A DNA stretch of 64,000 nt from Casuarina equisetifolia. Its lineage: Eukaryota > Streptophyta > Magnoliopsida > Fagales > Casuarinaceae. Below the pieces are notes generated by a model, which was not told the origin of the DNA, did not search any database, and saw nothing but the letters and a program-made list of their open reading frames with translations. Positions 23,439-35,800 of the stretch are shown here, in pieces (positions within the stretch are counted from its first letter, which is position 1; each line of letters opens with the position of its first letter). The stretch covers positions 10,981,501 through 11,045,500 of the forward strand of contig CM052361.1 in assembly GCA_028551475.1 (NCBI GenBank), given 5' to 3'. Both the position numbers and the translations under genes were made by a program.

Positions 23439-23639
23439 TTGCCCCAAATCCCCCCAACAATCCGAAGTGCAAGAATTATGATGAGTTTTTGCAGCTTTGA
23501 AGTTTCTGTATTCAGAACTAAGTTTATATTGAGAGAAGTCAAAATCCTAATACCACGAAAGCGTTTTCGAATTGCTTATCTAATTCCCGATAGAGAATTT
23601 AATTCTACCTCTTACATGGCAGAACAACTTTCAAAATGA
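23439..23639 (+). other. Short ORF conserved in three array copies (copy 2)
   Basis: 66 codons, same frame and stop as 1326-1526. It differs at a few residues (SVFRTKF for SVIGTKF and YMAEQ for YMGEQ). Function unknown. Confidence 0.2.
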
Positions 23640-24149
23640 TTTTTAAACAAAACAAACAATCTTCCATTTTTTAGATATTGCAATAAAGATTCTGTGTTCA
23701 ACAAGAAAACACATTTGAAAAAAAAAAAAAAAAAGAGCAACGCATATACTCATAACTTCACGAAGCCAACAAAAACCCATCTTCCTTCCTTATATGAAGC
23801 AAAGAAAACAGGTGACCAGAAAGTAAAGCAGATTCAAACTCTACAGAGGAGCATAACTTCATCAAGCAGCTTGCCAACTAAAGATAAGCCGATAATTTGC
23901 TAGCAAGTTAGGTCTTCATAAGTTACAAGTAATCCTGAAGAAGATGAATAAGGTCAAAGGTTCTACAAAGTGTCAAAGTTCGACAAAGGATAATAGCCAT
24001 TTGGTAGAGATTGGATATGTTGTACATGTTGTGAATCATTTAATATAAAAGATTGAGACTTTTTGCCAAATATGTTTACAGAATGAGTTGGGATGTCATA
24101 CGCAAGCGGAATGAGTGAAAAGGGTTGCAACACATCCTATAAAGAGCTA

Positions 24150-26480
24150 AGTGGCCTTTTGCATGAAATTGGGGATTTGGTTGACCTAGTTAAGAGAGAT
24201 AATCGTATACTAAGGTTGCTAGTCGAAGCTCCCATTCATACTTGGGATATTTGACAAGAAGCCATGTTCTTGTGATGGTTGAATCGTGAAACTTGGCTCT
24301 ATCATGGCTGGGGGATATGGTGGGTTGTCCTTTCTTAATGTTGATTCTCTAAATAAGTAGACATTTCTTTAAACAACTTATGTTTGGAGACAAACACCTT
24401 CTCGGTTGGTAAATGCAAGCATTTGTAGCCCTTATCTCTCATGTTGTATCCGACAAAAACACAAGCAAGGAATCAATTAGACAATTTGTCAGTTAGAGTT
24501 GTACAGAGGCATGGAAAACATCTTGTTCCAAAAACACTTAGTGAAACATAGTCAAGCAATCAATGATATGACTATTTGTAAGGAGTCTTATTTTCTATAG
24601 TTAGGGTTGATAGTCTACTAATGAATAGACTAAGGTCATGAAAGCTTCTACCCAGTATCATGGAGCATCCAAGTTCTACAATATATTGATATTTTCTTTC
24701 TGTAATATCATTTTGTTGAGGAGTATATAGGTGAGCGAGTTGATGAACTATTCCATTATCATACTACTCTATTTTAGTTTTGGAGTCAAATTGACATTTA
24801 GCCATGATCGTGAAATTAGCACATAGTTGATAGAACTCTAATTTCTTCTTTACTTGGAAAATTCAAATAAAACAAGTACATTCCTCAATCAAAATGATGT
24901 AATATTAAAACTTCTAACTAGATAATGCTAATGATGGCCCTTTCAAATCACTATGGATTTTCTCAAGAGGCACAATTGCTTTGTGAGATGAGGTTGCAAA
25001 AGGTTAGAGGTGACTCTTGCTAGCTAGTTAAGTAGAACAAGATGTGGGTAGCTTGCCTTATATTTTGATTAGGGCGGCATGGAGTTCAAAAGTCTCAAGC
25101 TAGAATGACCCATTTGTCAATGTTGTGTCTTGTTATTTGTTAATTGTTGACAATAGAAGAAATATACTTGGATCCTTCACTAGGCAATACATAGATATCA
25201 CTTTTTCTATATCCCTAGAGGAGGGTTTCTTGCATGATTAGATTCTTTCCAATAAAAGAGTTTTTGTCAAAAATTACCAAACAAAGGTAATAATCTATAA
25301 GTTTAGAAATATACAAGCTTTTGCTCCATTTCTAAAGCCACCAAAATATATTTAAGCTATATGTGACCATTCTTTAAGTTAGCAATACCAACATGGTTTA
25401 TTGGTACTTGTCCATTTCTAATTAAAATATAGTCTAAATCATTATAATATGTGGAGTTGAAAAGTCCACTTGTAGAGTCAATTATGAAAAGAAATTTAAG
25501 AGTTAACTACCCATTCTTCATTATTGGGTCCATTTATTTGAACTAGCTAATGCTTTTAGAATATCATTAGGTTGGAAGCCAACATCCTAATGTAGAATGT
25601 CCTCATTGTCAACAAATTTGACAAATAATAGGTGAGTGAAGAGGGATACTTGGGTTGGTACCTAATGGTTTTCCTTGAGCTGCCACATTTATATTGTTTG
25701 GCTTTGGTGAGAGAATTTGGACTCTATTGCTTAAAGTTGATAGATTAAAGCCTTTTCCTTATATAAGATAGATTAAACCCTTTCCTTATAATGTGAAAGA
25801 GTTAGGTGGTCCGTGCTTTTGCAAGCCCCTTAGCCACCTTGTCCTCTTTTTAAAGTAGTAAGCATTGTGTTTTCTTTAGATATAGGTAGCTTTGCATCGG
25901 AGTACTTGTTGTATCTAGCCTTATAGCTTACAATTGTGAAACTACTTCACTAAGTTGTGGAATTGGTGGTCAAAAAATACAATAGTTCTAAATGATTTTC
26001 CAAAATTTCAATGAGATGGAAAGTTATGATTGAATCACTTAAAGGTCTTCTAATTGAACTAAGTTGATTTAATAGAATTTGGAATTCAAACATAAATGTG
26101 ATTAAAGAGTTACATTCCCATTACAAATTGTGAATTTGTGAGAAGAATTCAAATTCACATACCTTTGGCTTTTGAGCAAAATGATTTGCCAGGGCATCCC
26201 ACACTTAGGCAATTGTTTTTAGCTCAAAGATATGTCCAAGTGCCTCCTTTAAAAATGTGCTAATGATTTAGGACTTGACCAAAGCATCACTATGAGTCCA
26301 TGCTTTGTAGTTTGGATTTATTTTTCTTTATCTCCAACCACTAATGTGGCAGTAGGGTAGACAATATCATCAGTGAGGAACCCAATGAGTTTTTTACTTT
26401 GAATCAAAGATTTGATGTAAGTCATTTAAAAAAGATAGTTTCCCTCTTTGAACTTGATCATAATGAAATTATTAACATTG
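24150..26480 (-). mobile_element. Ancient copia gag-pol relic, uninterrupted copy (unit 2)
   Basis: The reverse strand begins near 26480 with a gag start (NNFIMIKFKEGNYLF) and continues with KKLIGFLTDDIVYP near 26390-26350. Pre-integrase-like sequence lies near 25150-25250 and integrase-like sequence near 24700-24800. Dense stops and frameshifts show great age. LTRs were not delimited. The unit 1 copy is split by the gypsy element, and this copy preserves the empty target near 25916. Confidence 0.6.
26188..26390 (-). other. 203-bp gag segment missing from unit 1
   Basis: Present here and absent at the matching place near 9670. Its flanks share AATGATTT/AATGAGTTTT, so a microhomology-mediated deletion in unit 1 explains it. 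On the reverse strand the segment is coding-like copia gag. Confidence 0.7.
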
Positions 26481-27206
26481 ACAAAGTTGGAAAAAGAATA
26501 AAAACTTCTTTGAGACATAGTGAATTTTTGTTATAACAAATGCTTATTACTTTGTTACCAAGAAGAAAAAAAAATAAAAAGTTGAACAAAACCAAATCAA
26601 TTTAAGAAAAATTTGGGCAATTGTAACTTTCATTCACATCAAAGGGCTCACTCAAAAGTTTAATGTGATACATATTTATACATATGTCACTTGCCCTACT
26701 ACATATTTAGATATTTTCCTAGTTAGAAAGCATGCTAGTGGTTGGATCAATTAAGGTAGGTGTGTTAATGATCAGTTAAGGTAGATGGCTTAATCACTAT
26801 CCTCTTAATAAGGATAGTTAGTGGAGTCTCTTGTAAGTATTTAGCATGAATTCATGCCATTTAAAGAGGAAAGGATTGTGTCATTAAGCCATGCTAGAAG
26901 CTATCAAAGGCTAAGTTTCAATTAACGGAAGTGATGTTGGCATTATGGGAATTTGCTTGGTTGGCAAACTAATTAATTTGGTATAAGCATGTAGAGGCCA
27001 TGGTGCATGCAAATGTGCTCTATTTGCACACTTGTGCTAGTCTTCTATATTTTATTTTACTTTCTTTTAAGATTTATTTTACCCACTTATTAAGTTAATG
27101 TTTTGAGAGGTTAGGTCTTATGCCCTATTCCATATATCACCTTATGCCACAAGGTTAGGATTCAATCCACGTATAATACTTGTATCAGCATGCAAGTGAG
27201 GGGGAG
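26481..27206. other. Intergenic, unit 2
   Basis: Matches unit 1 from about 9750 to 10321, including the ATTTAGATATTTTCCTAG stretch. It may hold a decayed LTR of the copia relic. No gene was found. Confidence 0.4.
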
Positions 27207-27714
27207 TGTTAAAGATGGGTGTTGTCTCACATTAGAAGCGTGAGGATGGGCCTTTAAGCTTATAAGTGATGAAATTTTTTTACCTAAAGCCTTAAGGTTT
27301 TGGGATTGCCTTCACACTTTAATATGATATCATAGCCAAGTTTGGGCCTTTGTTTCATAATCCCCTCCTTAAAGTTAAACTTTAGCCCACTTGCAATACT
27401 TGTGTCAACATGCCAGTGAGGACTTATCCCAAAACCTTAAGGCATTAGGTGGGCTCAATGGCCCATCCCCATGCTTTCAATCTGGGACAACACTTATCCT
27501 CACTTGCATGCTAATACAAGCATTGCAAGTGGACTGAAACCTAACTTTGGGGTAGGGATTACAAAACAGAAGCCCAAACCTAGCTTTAATATTATATTAG
27601 TGTATAAGGGTTCATCCCAAAACTGTAAGGCTTTAGGTAAAAAAATATTATCACTTATAAGCTCAATAGTCCATCCTCACACTTTTAATGTGGGGGCAAC
27701 ATCCATTTTTAATA
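27207..27714. repeat. Fold-back LTR fragment (unit 2)
   Basis: Begins TGTTAAAGATGG after a purine-rich GAGGGGGAG and ends with the decayed inverse ATCCATTTTTAATA. It matches 10322-10861 with small indels. Confidence 0.6.
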
Positions 27715-29244
27715 GTTATCAATATAAATGTGTAGGGTTATGTCTCTATTTAACCAAAAAGAAAAAAGTGCAAACAAAATGGTCCTTATGATCCAACAAA
27801 ATAAAATTTTGTTACATAAAAAATAAACGTGTACAAGATAAGAGTTTCATATTAAAAGTTTGGAACTTTAAGTTAAAGTTTAAATAAAATAGAAATCCTT
27901 AATACTTTAGTTAGGCTTTAAGTTAAGCCTTTGGCCTTCTAACATGATATTAGAATTCAAGTTGAATATATTTCATCTTATATGACCATCAGTCTAATGA
28001 TGCTTGATGAATGGAGGAGTCTCTACAAAATAAAAGTCTCATACTAGAAGTTAAGATCCTTGAAGTGAAGATTAAATAAAAAAAAAAAAAACCATTCAAC
28101 CTTTGAGTTAGTTTTTAGATTAAATTTTTAAGCTTTTTGAAAACAAAGCAAGGTATTTTCCTTTGGGAAGCATGAAGACATTTTCTTTCCTCATTTTTAT
28201 TAAATAGCACTAAAATCTTAACCTAAAAAGACAAGGTTTTGAATACCCAAAATGAGTTGGATTTTGGCCATTCAAGTCCTAAGTCTTATTTAAAAGATAA
28301 CACAAACTCAAACTTAATTATCCAAGAAGCCCAAAAATAACATAAAACATGACAATAATTGACCAATGCTTAAATTCATATTGTCTTTCCCTAGTCCTTA
28401 CACGTTATGTTTAGTTGGTTTTCTTTTTAGTAAAGCGTATTGATTAAAAAAGGCCAACTGGATCAACAACAAAAAAGAAAAAAAAGAAAACGTAAGCCCA
28501 TGGACAAATTAGGATGGGACCCAAAAGAAGATGCAGAGCCCACGTTATTTGGAATTAAAAGGGGTAAAAAATCCGGTCCGAAAAAGCCAACGGTTTCGTC
28601 TTCTTCGCCCAAGGTCTATCCTTTTAGCTGTTTCCTTTGGGAGACGCCGGTAATTACACGCAGATCCCAAGGGAAAAAAGGGAAAACAAACCGCGTTGCA
28701 GCCTGAATAGGCCCATTATAGACCAACTTATCTTTTGGGCATTTGTAAATATGTTATCAATCATTTTTCTGCGTGTATGAGATGAAAGAAATATGATCTT
28801 TTCTAAGTGCCCAGGGAGGTGGCAGGCTGGGAAGGAGACAATCTGGCATCCAGCAAATGAATGTATGAGGATATTCATGATGATGAAATCCCTGTGAAAG
28901 TATAGTGTTACTGTCGGGATTAAGCTCCTGCAACAACGAAGGACTTGCCAAGAATTTGTTACGCTCTGTCCAGGGAGTTGCAGTCGAACCTCTGAGCCGG
29001 ACAATCTCACACGTAAAGCTATTAGTGTCGGGATGATGTTTCGTACGTTTTCTTCTTTCCATTAACCTTAGACATTACTTTGCTCTTGGAAGTGATAATA
29101 GAATTTCTGTTAGGTAAATAATGCGTTTTCTTCTCTCACTCGTAAGGTTTGAAGAAATTTTTTTCATGAAAACTAGTCAAAAATTTCGAGGAAATGTCCT
29201 CGAAGATTGCAACAAATTTCTCTCTCCCTTTCCCACAGCTCCTA
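27715..29244. other. Intergenic and former upstream region of the three-repeat gene (unit 2)
   Basis: Matches unit 1 from 10862 to 11811 and then 17530 to 18081, with no copia insertion. The join near 28684 is the empty site of the unit 1 copia. No gene was found. Confidence 0.5.
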
Positions 29245-29255
29245 CATATGTATAT
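29245..29255. other. Left breakpoint of the unit 2 deletion
   Basis: CATATGTATAT is the last sequence shared with unit 1 (18082-18092). In unit 1 it leads into the TATA box of the three-repeat gene; here it leads into copia DNA. Confidence 0.75.
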
Positions 29256-29310
29256 TAATGTAACAAATTTATCAATGAGCATAAACAATTTTCTTATGAA
29301 GGTATATTAA

Positions 29311-29862
29311 TGTAATAAATATTAGTCCAGTTAATTAGATAGATTTTGACCTTGATTACGAATATGGTGCTAGCCAATTTGGGTCTTAGTACACTTTATA
29401 GAATTGTGATGTGTCAAACTATTTGGTTAGCATGTTTTATGTAATATCGGCTAATCTCCCCTCTAGCTTATAATATGTGTATTGGGATCTGTATATGGAA
29501 TCAAGCTTATGGTAGGGACATAACGGTCATTTCACAATGATTAGTTATTTTGCTTATTTAACAAAACGAAATAACCATTATTCAAAAAATCACATATCCG
29601 TTCATTAAAGAGGCACCAATACGCTATTTACTCTCAACCATTGAGCGATTCTAAAATATAATTCCATTACGGAGTTCTGGCTTTTCATCAGCTAGCACGC
29701 TTAAGCAATAGAGGGTAAGATCTTAGCCAAGATCCTACTAAAAATGTAGTTACTTTTAGGTACACTATTCTCATTTTTTTTTTCTATTTTTAACTTATTC
29801 TCAACCTATAACTGATGCTAGATTTTAGTTTAAATCTCGTTTAAGGAAAATATATTCTAACA
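29311..29862 (+). repeat. 5' LTR of truncated copia (start uncertain)
   Basis: The right end is fixed by the adjacent PBS. The start is either TGTAATAAAT at 29311 or TGTAACAAAT at 29259. Confidence 0.55.
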
Positions 29863-29863
29863 G

Positions 29864-29877
29864 TTGGTATTAGAGCC
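29864..29877 (+). other. Primer-binding site of truncated copia
   Basis: TTGGTATTAGAGCC follows the LTR end and matches the initiator tRNA-Met type site. Confidence 0.7.
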
Positions 29878-31179
29878 ATTTCAACATCAATTTGGGTTGA
29901 AAAATAGGTTCACAAATGAGTTTTTGGAATTACATTATTTGCTTTTAGATTAAAAAAAATTCAAATTTTAAAATCAAAATTTCAAGTTCCGATTTAGACT
30001 AATCCAGTGGCTATTTTTCAAATCTGACACCGAATCTATAATCCTTGGACTCTCAGGAGTCCAGTGATGTGCCTTTTGTTCGCTGTCAGTGGCGTTTCTG
30101 ATCAGGTCAGATCTAACCCGAGAAGACCCAATTGGGTTTTCAGGTGAGACGACACCGAATCAGAAAATCTTGGTTGTTGAAGGTTCTCCAGAAAACAGCA
30201 ATTCCGTGGGTACCAAGTTCGTTTGGAGAACCGGCCAAACGATTGTTAAACCAGCCATATTGGCCAAATATTGGCTGAACTAGCCGATACGGTCGAAACG
30301 GGTCGAAATCAGCCGAAACCGATCTAGTCTTGTTGACTCGGACAGGCAACACCTTTGACTGGCGCGTGTAGGCGCGTGCAAGCTCTATTTAGACTCTAAT
30401 TTCTGCTGAAATCTTCCTTTTTTGATGAAGATTATTATAATGTGATTTGTGTTGCATTTTGTTTATTGTACATTACAATTTTGTCAATTTTCTTTGATAT
30501 TAGCATTATTTTATTGTCTTTATGCAATAAATTTATATGTGTGATGTGCAATTTTTTGTTTCACACATGTGTATGGTAGTTTTGTTATCTGCATTTTGTT
30601 TTAGCATAATTTATATCATATTGATATGCATGCTATTTATATTATGCATATTTTTTAAATAAATATTATTTTTTTCATGCAACACTTGATTGTTATTTTT
30701 TATGTAATTCAATGACAAATGTCTCTCATCAATTTAAGATTTAAATTACATATTTTTTTAAGTTAGTAATATTTTTTATTTAAGTTTGCAGTACAAGTGG
30801 GTTTCATGATTTAGTTAGGTTATGACTACCACAGTAGCACAACTTGATTGAATTATGGGATTTCAATTTTGTACTAGAAGTAGGATCTCTTTGATTCTAG
30901 TGTATGGTTATACTCCTACAAGAGGTGACTATGTACTAGAATTTGAAGGGTAACATAGTTTGTATGTGTGAGTTTCGCTAATCTAAATAGTCTATACACC
31001 CACAGGTGGTGGACTATGAAGGTGTGGTATTGGCTCATAAGTACTACTATGTTGAAAGTGTTACAACTATGTGTCATTCATTCGACCCACAAGTGTTTAA
31101 ATGAAAATGTAAGCTCTTATTTGGTTTACTCATAAGATACTAATTTCTTGCATCATTTTTATCAGTCACCTTTTTTATA

Positions 31180-34100
31180 AATAATGCTTAAGTCACCGTT
31201 GAGGCTCTTACTGGTATGAATTACAAGAAGTGGAAGGAAGATATCTTATTTGTTATGGAAGCAGCAGAGATTAGAAATGCTCTCAAAATGGATAAGCCTG
31301 CTGATTTAACTCCAAAGAGTACTGAGGAGCAGTAGCTTCATTATCCAAAATGAGAAAGATGTAATAGGTTTTGTCTTCTGACTATGAGAAAGACCATCCA
31401 AGAACACCTTAAATGTGATTATCTTGAGGAATGCACAGCTAAAGAATTCTTTGAGGCTATTTCTCAGCGCAATAGAGTGTCTTCTCATGCTGAGATAAGT
31501 TCTTTGATGCAAGTTCTTTTCAATACGAAGTATAATGGAACTTCAGGGATTATATTATGAGGATGGTTCAATATCATATGAGGCTTAAGGCTTTAGGAAT
31601 GGTATTTTCTTAGCAGAGTATTGTGCATCAAGCTTTAATTAGCTTTCCTACTGATTATACTATTATTACGACATGTTATAATAATAGTTTGCAGGATTGG
31701 TCTATTGATGATCTAATTGAGAAGCTTATAGTTAAAAAATAATAAATTGAAAACTGAAAAGTCTCATTCAATTTTGTTTTCTCATGCCTCCAGTTCTGGT
31801 AAAGGAAAGAGGCCCTTAAATCAACCTCAGAAATAGCCAAAAGTTACTCAACCTAGCAATAAGGAACCAGGGTCTTCTAGCAACAGGTTGGTAATGAATA
31901 TGAAGCATATTCAATGTGTATTCTGTAAGAAGATGGGACATATGAGGAAAGATTGTTGTAGGTTTAAGAAATGGTTAGTTAAGCGTCAAGGTAAAGCTAC
32001 AAGTTCTATGATTAATATTTATGAATTTAATTTATTTGAGGTATCACCTAACTCTTGGTGGTTAGATTATGGAGCAACTAATCATGTTACTTTTACTATT
32101 TAGGGGTTCATAAATAGAAGGAAGCCAAACCTTGATGAAAAGTACCTCTATGTTGGAAACAATCAGAAAGTGGAAGTAAAGTTTATTGGAGATGTCATCC
32201 TTCTTTTGGATAGTGGTTTTAGGATAATTTTGAGTAGAACTTTTTATGTATCGTTGTTTAGGCAGAATTTGGTTTCACTTTCTGTACTTGACAGTTGTGG
32301 ATATGTGTTTGAATTTAAGAACAAAGTTGTGACAATATTTTATAATGCAAATTTGATTGGAAATTGTATTTTGTCGAATGGCTTGTACAAATTGGTTTTA
32401 TCTCCACATGAGATTTATGTTGCTTCTACTATTGATAAAAGTGTTTCCAAAAGGCCTTTTGTTAAGGACTTGTCTTACACTTTGTGGTACAAGAGACTTG
32501 GCCATATATCTAGAGATAGAGTGGACAGGTTGATCAGAACCAATATTTTACCTACCCTTATTGATGATCTGGAGATTTGTGTAGACTGTTGTATAAATAA
32601 GCTGACCAAGATAAAGAAGAAACAAGCAGCTCATAATTTTAAGTTGTTAGAAGTGATTCATACTAACATCAGTGGTCCTTATCGAGTAACTTTGTGTGGT
32701 AATGCTTATTTCATTACATTTATAGATGATTTCTCTTGTTTTGGGTATGATTACTTGATTAAGGAAAAATCTAAATCACTTGAGAAATTCAAAGTATTTA
32801 GAACTGAGGTTGAAAAGCAGTCAGGGAAAAGCATAAAGATTGTTAGATATGATTGGGGTGGAGAATATTATGGTAGACATGGTGATATAGGCCAGATTAT
32901 GGGTCCATTTGCTCAATACTTATAGAATTTAAGGATAGTTAGACAGTTTAGTATGCCTAGAAGCCTCAAATAGAACAGTGTAGCTGAGAGGCGAAACCGT
33001 ACCCTTATGGAGATGGTTCGATGTATAATGAGTAGAACTAATCTACCTCTTTCCTATAGGGAAAAGTTTTGAAGACTGCTATGTTTGTTCTCAATCGTGT
33101 TCTTACTAAAGCTGTGCCATTAACTCTTTTTGAATTGTTTAAGGGACGCAAACCTAGCATGAATCATCTAAAGGTTTAAGGTTGCCTTGCAGAAGTCCGA
33201 TTATATAATCCAACCTTAGGCAAGTTGGATTCAAGAACTATCATATGTTATTTTGTATCTTATCTGGATAATTCTAAAGGGTATCGGTTTTATAACCTTA
33301 CTGGAAATGCTAGAATTGTTGATTCATTAACAATTAAGTTTCTAGAACTTAATGTTGTAGAAAGTGGTACTAGTTATCAAGTTATAGAGAATAGTAGTGA
33401 TGTTGATATGAGTATACGATTTCCTCTATCTATTCAGTTAGATGCAGTTGTATAGGAACCTACTGTTGGTGTAGCTTCTATAAAGGTTCCACTTGTTCAA
33501 AATTAGGATATAGAAATTCCTCCACTTAGGAGATCAAACAGGGAGAAAAGACTTGTTGTTCATCCTGATTATTTGGTTTATCTTGGAAAGCATAACTATG
33601 ACATTAGTGTTGTTGAGGATCCAGTGACTTATACTCAAGCTGTTTCTAGCCTTCAATCTGATTTTTGAAAAGATGCCATGCAAGATGAGATGCAGTCTAT
33701 GAAGCACAATCATGTTTGGGATCTAGTAGAGTTACCTAAGAAATGCAAGCCCATTGGTTGTAAGTGGGTGTTAGAGACTAAGAAAGATTCCAAAGGAAAG
33801 ATAGAAAGGTTTAAGGCCAGATTAGTCGCCAATGGATTCACTCAAAGAGATGGAATTGATTATAATGAGACATTCTCACCAATTTCATTTAGGGATTCTT
33901 TTAGGATGATAATGGCTTTAATAACACATTTTGATATAGAGTTGCTATAGATGGATGCCAAGACAGCTTTTCTTAATGGAGATTTTGATGAAGAGGTCTA
34001 TATGATTCAGCTAGAGGGTTTTGCAGAAGGTAATTTTGATGAACTTGTTTGTAGACTTAAGAAGTCGATTTATGGTCTTAAACAAGCTTTTAGGCAGTAG

Positions 34101-34446
34101 TATTTGAAGTTTGATACTTATATTACATCTTGTGGTTTTGTTGAAAACCTTGTTGATCGTTGCATATATACTAAGGTCAATGGGAGTACACCGATTTTCT
34201 TGATCCTTTATGTGGATGATATCTTGCTTGCATACAATGATATGACGTTACTTCAAGAGACTAAAAGACTTTTGTCTTTAAAGTTTGATATAAAGGACCT
34301 TGGTGAAGCATCCTTTGTCCTTGGCATTGAGAGCTTTATAGATCGTTCACATCGTATTTTGGGTCTTTCTCAAAGGACATATATTGATCGTGTGTTAGCT
34401 AGATTTAATATGCAAGATTGCAAACCTGGTAATATTCCCATTCTTA
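31180..34446 (+). pseudogene. Copia gag-pol, decayed and 3'-truncated
   Basis: Decayed gag lies from about 31180. The zinc knuckle near 31912-31955 is intact (CVFCKKMGHMRKDC). The protease signature near 32062 is LDYGATNH, with Tyr for Ser. The pre-integrase domain (YKRLGHIS) is near 32486, and integrase follows with VRYDWGGEYYG near 32850. Reverse transcriptase runs from 33678 with GCKWVLETKK and an intact LYVDDILL near 34207. It is cut at KPGNIPI. Multiple stops and frameshifts are present throughout. Confidence 0.85.
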
Positions 34447-35029
34447 TGATAGAAATCATAAAGAGCTCGTCCATTTAAGCAGTGAGGTCTTATAAAACTC
34501 TCTCCCTCACATTTTATCATCTATTCTTTTCAAACATTATTAGAAACATTCGTACATCAACCAACTAATAGCTTTTATCATGATAATCTAGTAATCCAAA
34601 GTCATCACCTTAACGGTTTGATTGCCTAACAGCTTAGCTTTATTCATTCCTGCACGTATAAGTTAACCGTAGGGCACATCTGACGTAATTACCACATTTA
34701 CATAAAAACAATTACACTTGATACATTGACGATTCTCTACCCCAAATCACAGAAAAAATCCATTGGACGTCATACGTAGTAGTACACAAAATCATGCAGA
34801 TATATATACATTTTTTTTTCAGCAGGCAATCAATGTGATATTTCGGTGTTCCAATAGGCAATAAGTGTAAATGTGGGCCTAAACATCCGGAAAAAGGTGG
34901 AATATGCCAAGGATTTACGCGTACAAGGAGTTTCTGTAGAACTTCGAGGGCTTTGCCGTGCATCTGCACGACAAAGTTGCGCACTCTGTTTGCTGATATG
35001 CGTACCAGTTGGTGTAGTTTCCTGCGTCT

Positions 35030-35134
35030 TCAATAAATTGCATATATCAAATTTCTTCTTGGAAAGACATAGGCCAGAAGAGCAAGGAGAATATAAAAAG
35101 AACCAATGGCTTCGAACACCGCCCACATCTCCAT
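35030..35134 (-). other. 34-codon membrane-like ORF, conserved in both units (unit 2)
   Basis: Paralogue of 20417-20521: MEMWAVFEAIGSFYILLALLAY..., with A to S, V to A, S to F and S to Y changes. Single hydrophobic segment. Family unknown. Confidence 0.25.
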
Positions 35135-35485
35135 AAGCTAGACTTGTTTCTCTAACAATGGATCCGCCATGGGAACAAACTCGAAACTTAGAAAATTCAG
35201 TGTTTTTCATGAAGGTAATTAGAAGGTTCCAGGAAACATCTTGAAGCTTTCAGGAATGCTCACTTTTCCCGCATAACCTTCTCAATATACTATATGTAAA
35301 CCCATCAACATAATCTATACGCGTTTCTCTAGCAATGGATCCATGGAGTGAACAAACTCTAAACAAACAAGTTTTGCGAATGCAATAAGATAATTATATT
35401 TTTTCACCAAGCTAGTAGAGGGAGAGGATGGAGGAAAGATCTTTGAAGTTGCCAGGAATTTCTTCTTTTCTACATAATCAGTTTG

Positions 35486-35498
35486 CTATATATATATA
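35486..35498 (+). promoter_or_regulatory. TATA box of 71-aa peptide gene (unit 2)
   Basis: CTATATATATATA, one TA step longer than in unit 1, lies about 99 bp before the ATG. Confidence 0.6.
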
Positions 35499-35584
35499 CT
35501 TCCCATCTCCATTCTTCTTCGATAACCCACTTAACCTCTACCATCCCTCAGCGAAAGGAAATTAGAGATACACCTTCTTTCTCG

Positions 35585-35800
35585 ATGATGTTCTGCAAGA
35601 TGAGAAGTCTTTCCTGTGCTGCGAAGGTTGTGATCCTTGTGTTGTTGCTTTTTACCACAAGGGCTTTTGAAGCTGCACGGCCTTTGGATGACATGAAGGC
35701 GACACCTGCTACAAACAAGGTGGCGTTTCCGCAAGGTCGAGGACCATTACCACCTTCTGCCCCAAATGCTCGTACTCATATCCCCAAGCCTGCTAACTGA
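35585..35800 (+). CDS. Small secreted peptide precursor, single-repeat, Cys-less CTNIP-like (unit 2)
   Basis: 71 aa, paralogue of 20970-21185 with G8S, I15V and E45K plus one silent change. A signal peptide is followed by ARPLDDMK and one FPQGRGPLPPSAPNARTHIP segment, ending KPAN. It has the same loss of both motif cysteines, so that change predates the unit duplication. The coding region differs less from its paralogue (about 1.9 percent) than the upstream flank does (about 5 percent), which hints at constraint but rests on few changes. The first of two adjacent ATGs is used as start; the second is equally possible. An in-frame upstream extension to 35483 has no features. Confidence 0.65.
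   Translation: MMFCKMRSLSCAAKVVILVLLLFTTRAFEAARPLDDMKATPATNKVAFPQGRGPLPPSAPNARTHIPKPAN

Larger units (their letters stand above)
1794..23889. repeat. Tandem unit 1 (22.1 kb, about 10.8 kb without insertions)
   Basis: The boundaries are set by where the shared block ends (1793, 23889). Subtracting the gypsy (3821-9399) and copia (11817-17524) insertions plus their target duplications leaves about 10.8 kb, close to unit 2 corrected in the same way. Substitution differences from unit 2 are about 5-7 percent in the stretches compared by eye. The unit carries the three-repeat secreted-peptide gene and one 71-aa relative. Confidence 0.8.
29256..34446 (+). mobile_element. 3'-truncated Ty1/copia element
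   Basis: Contains a left LTR ending CA at 29862 (start either 29259 or 29311, since TATATTAATGTAA is duplicated there), a PBS and a decayed gag-pol that stops inside reverse transcriptase. RNase H, the polypurine tract and the 3' LTR are missing. At its right edge it joins array sequence through the shared octamer TGATAGAA (34447-34454; 19832-19839 in unit 1). With no second LTR, a target duplication cannot be tested. Confidence 0.85.
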
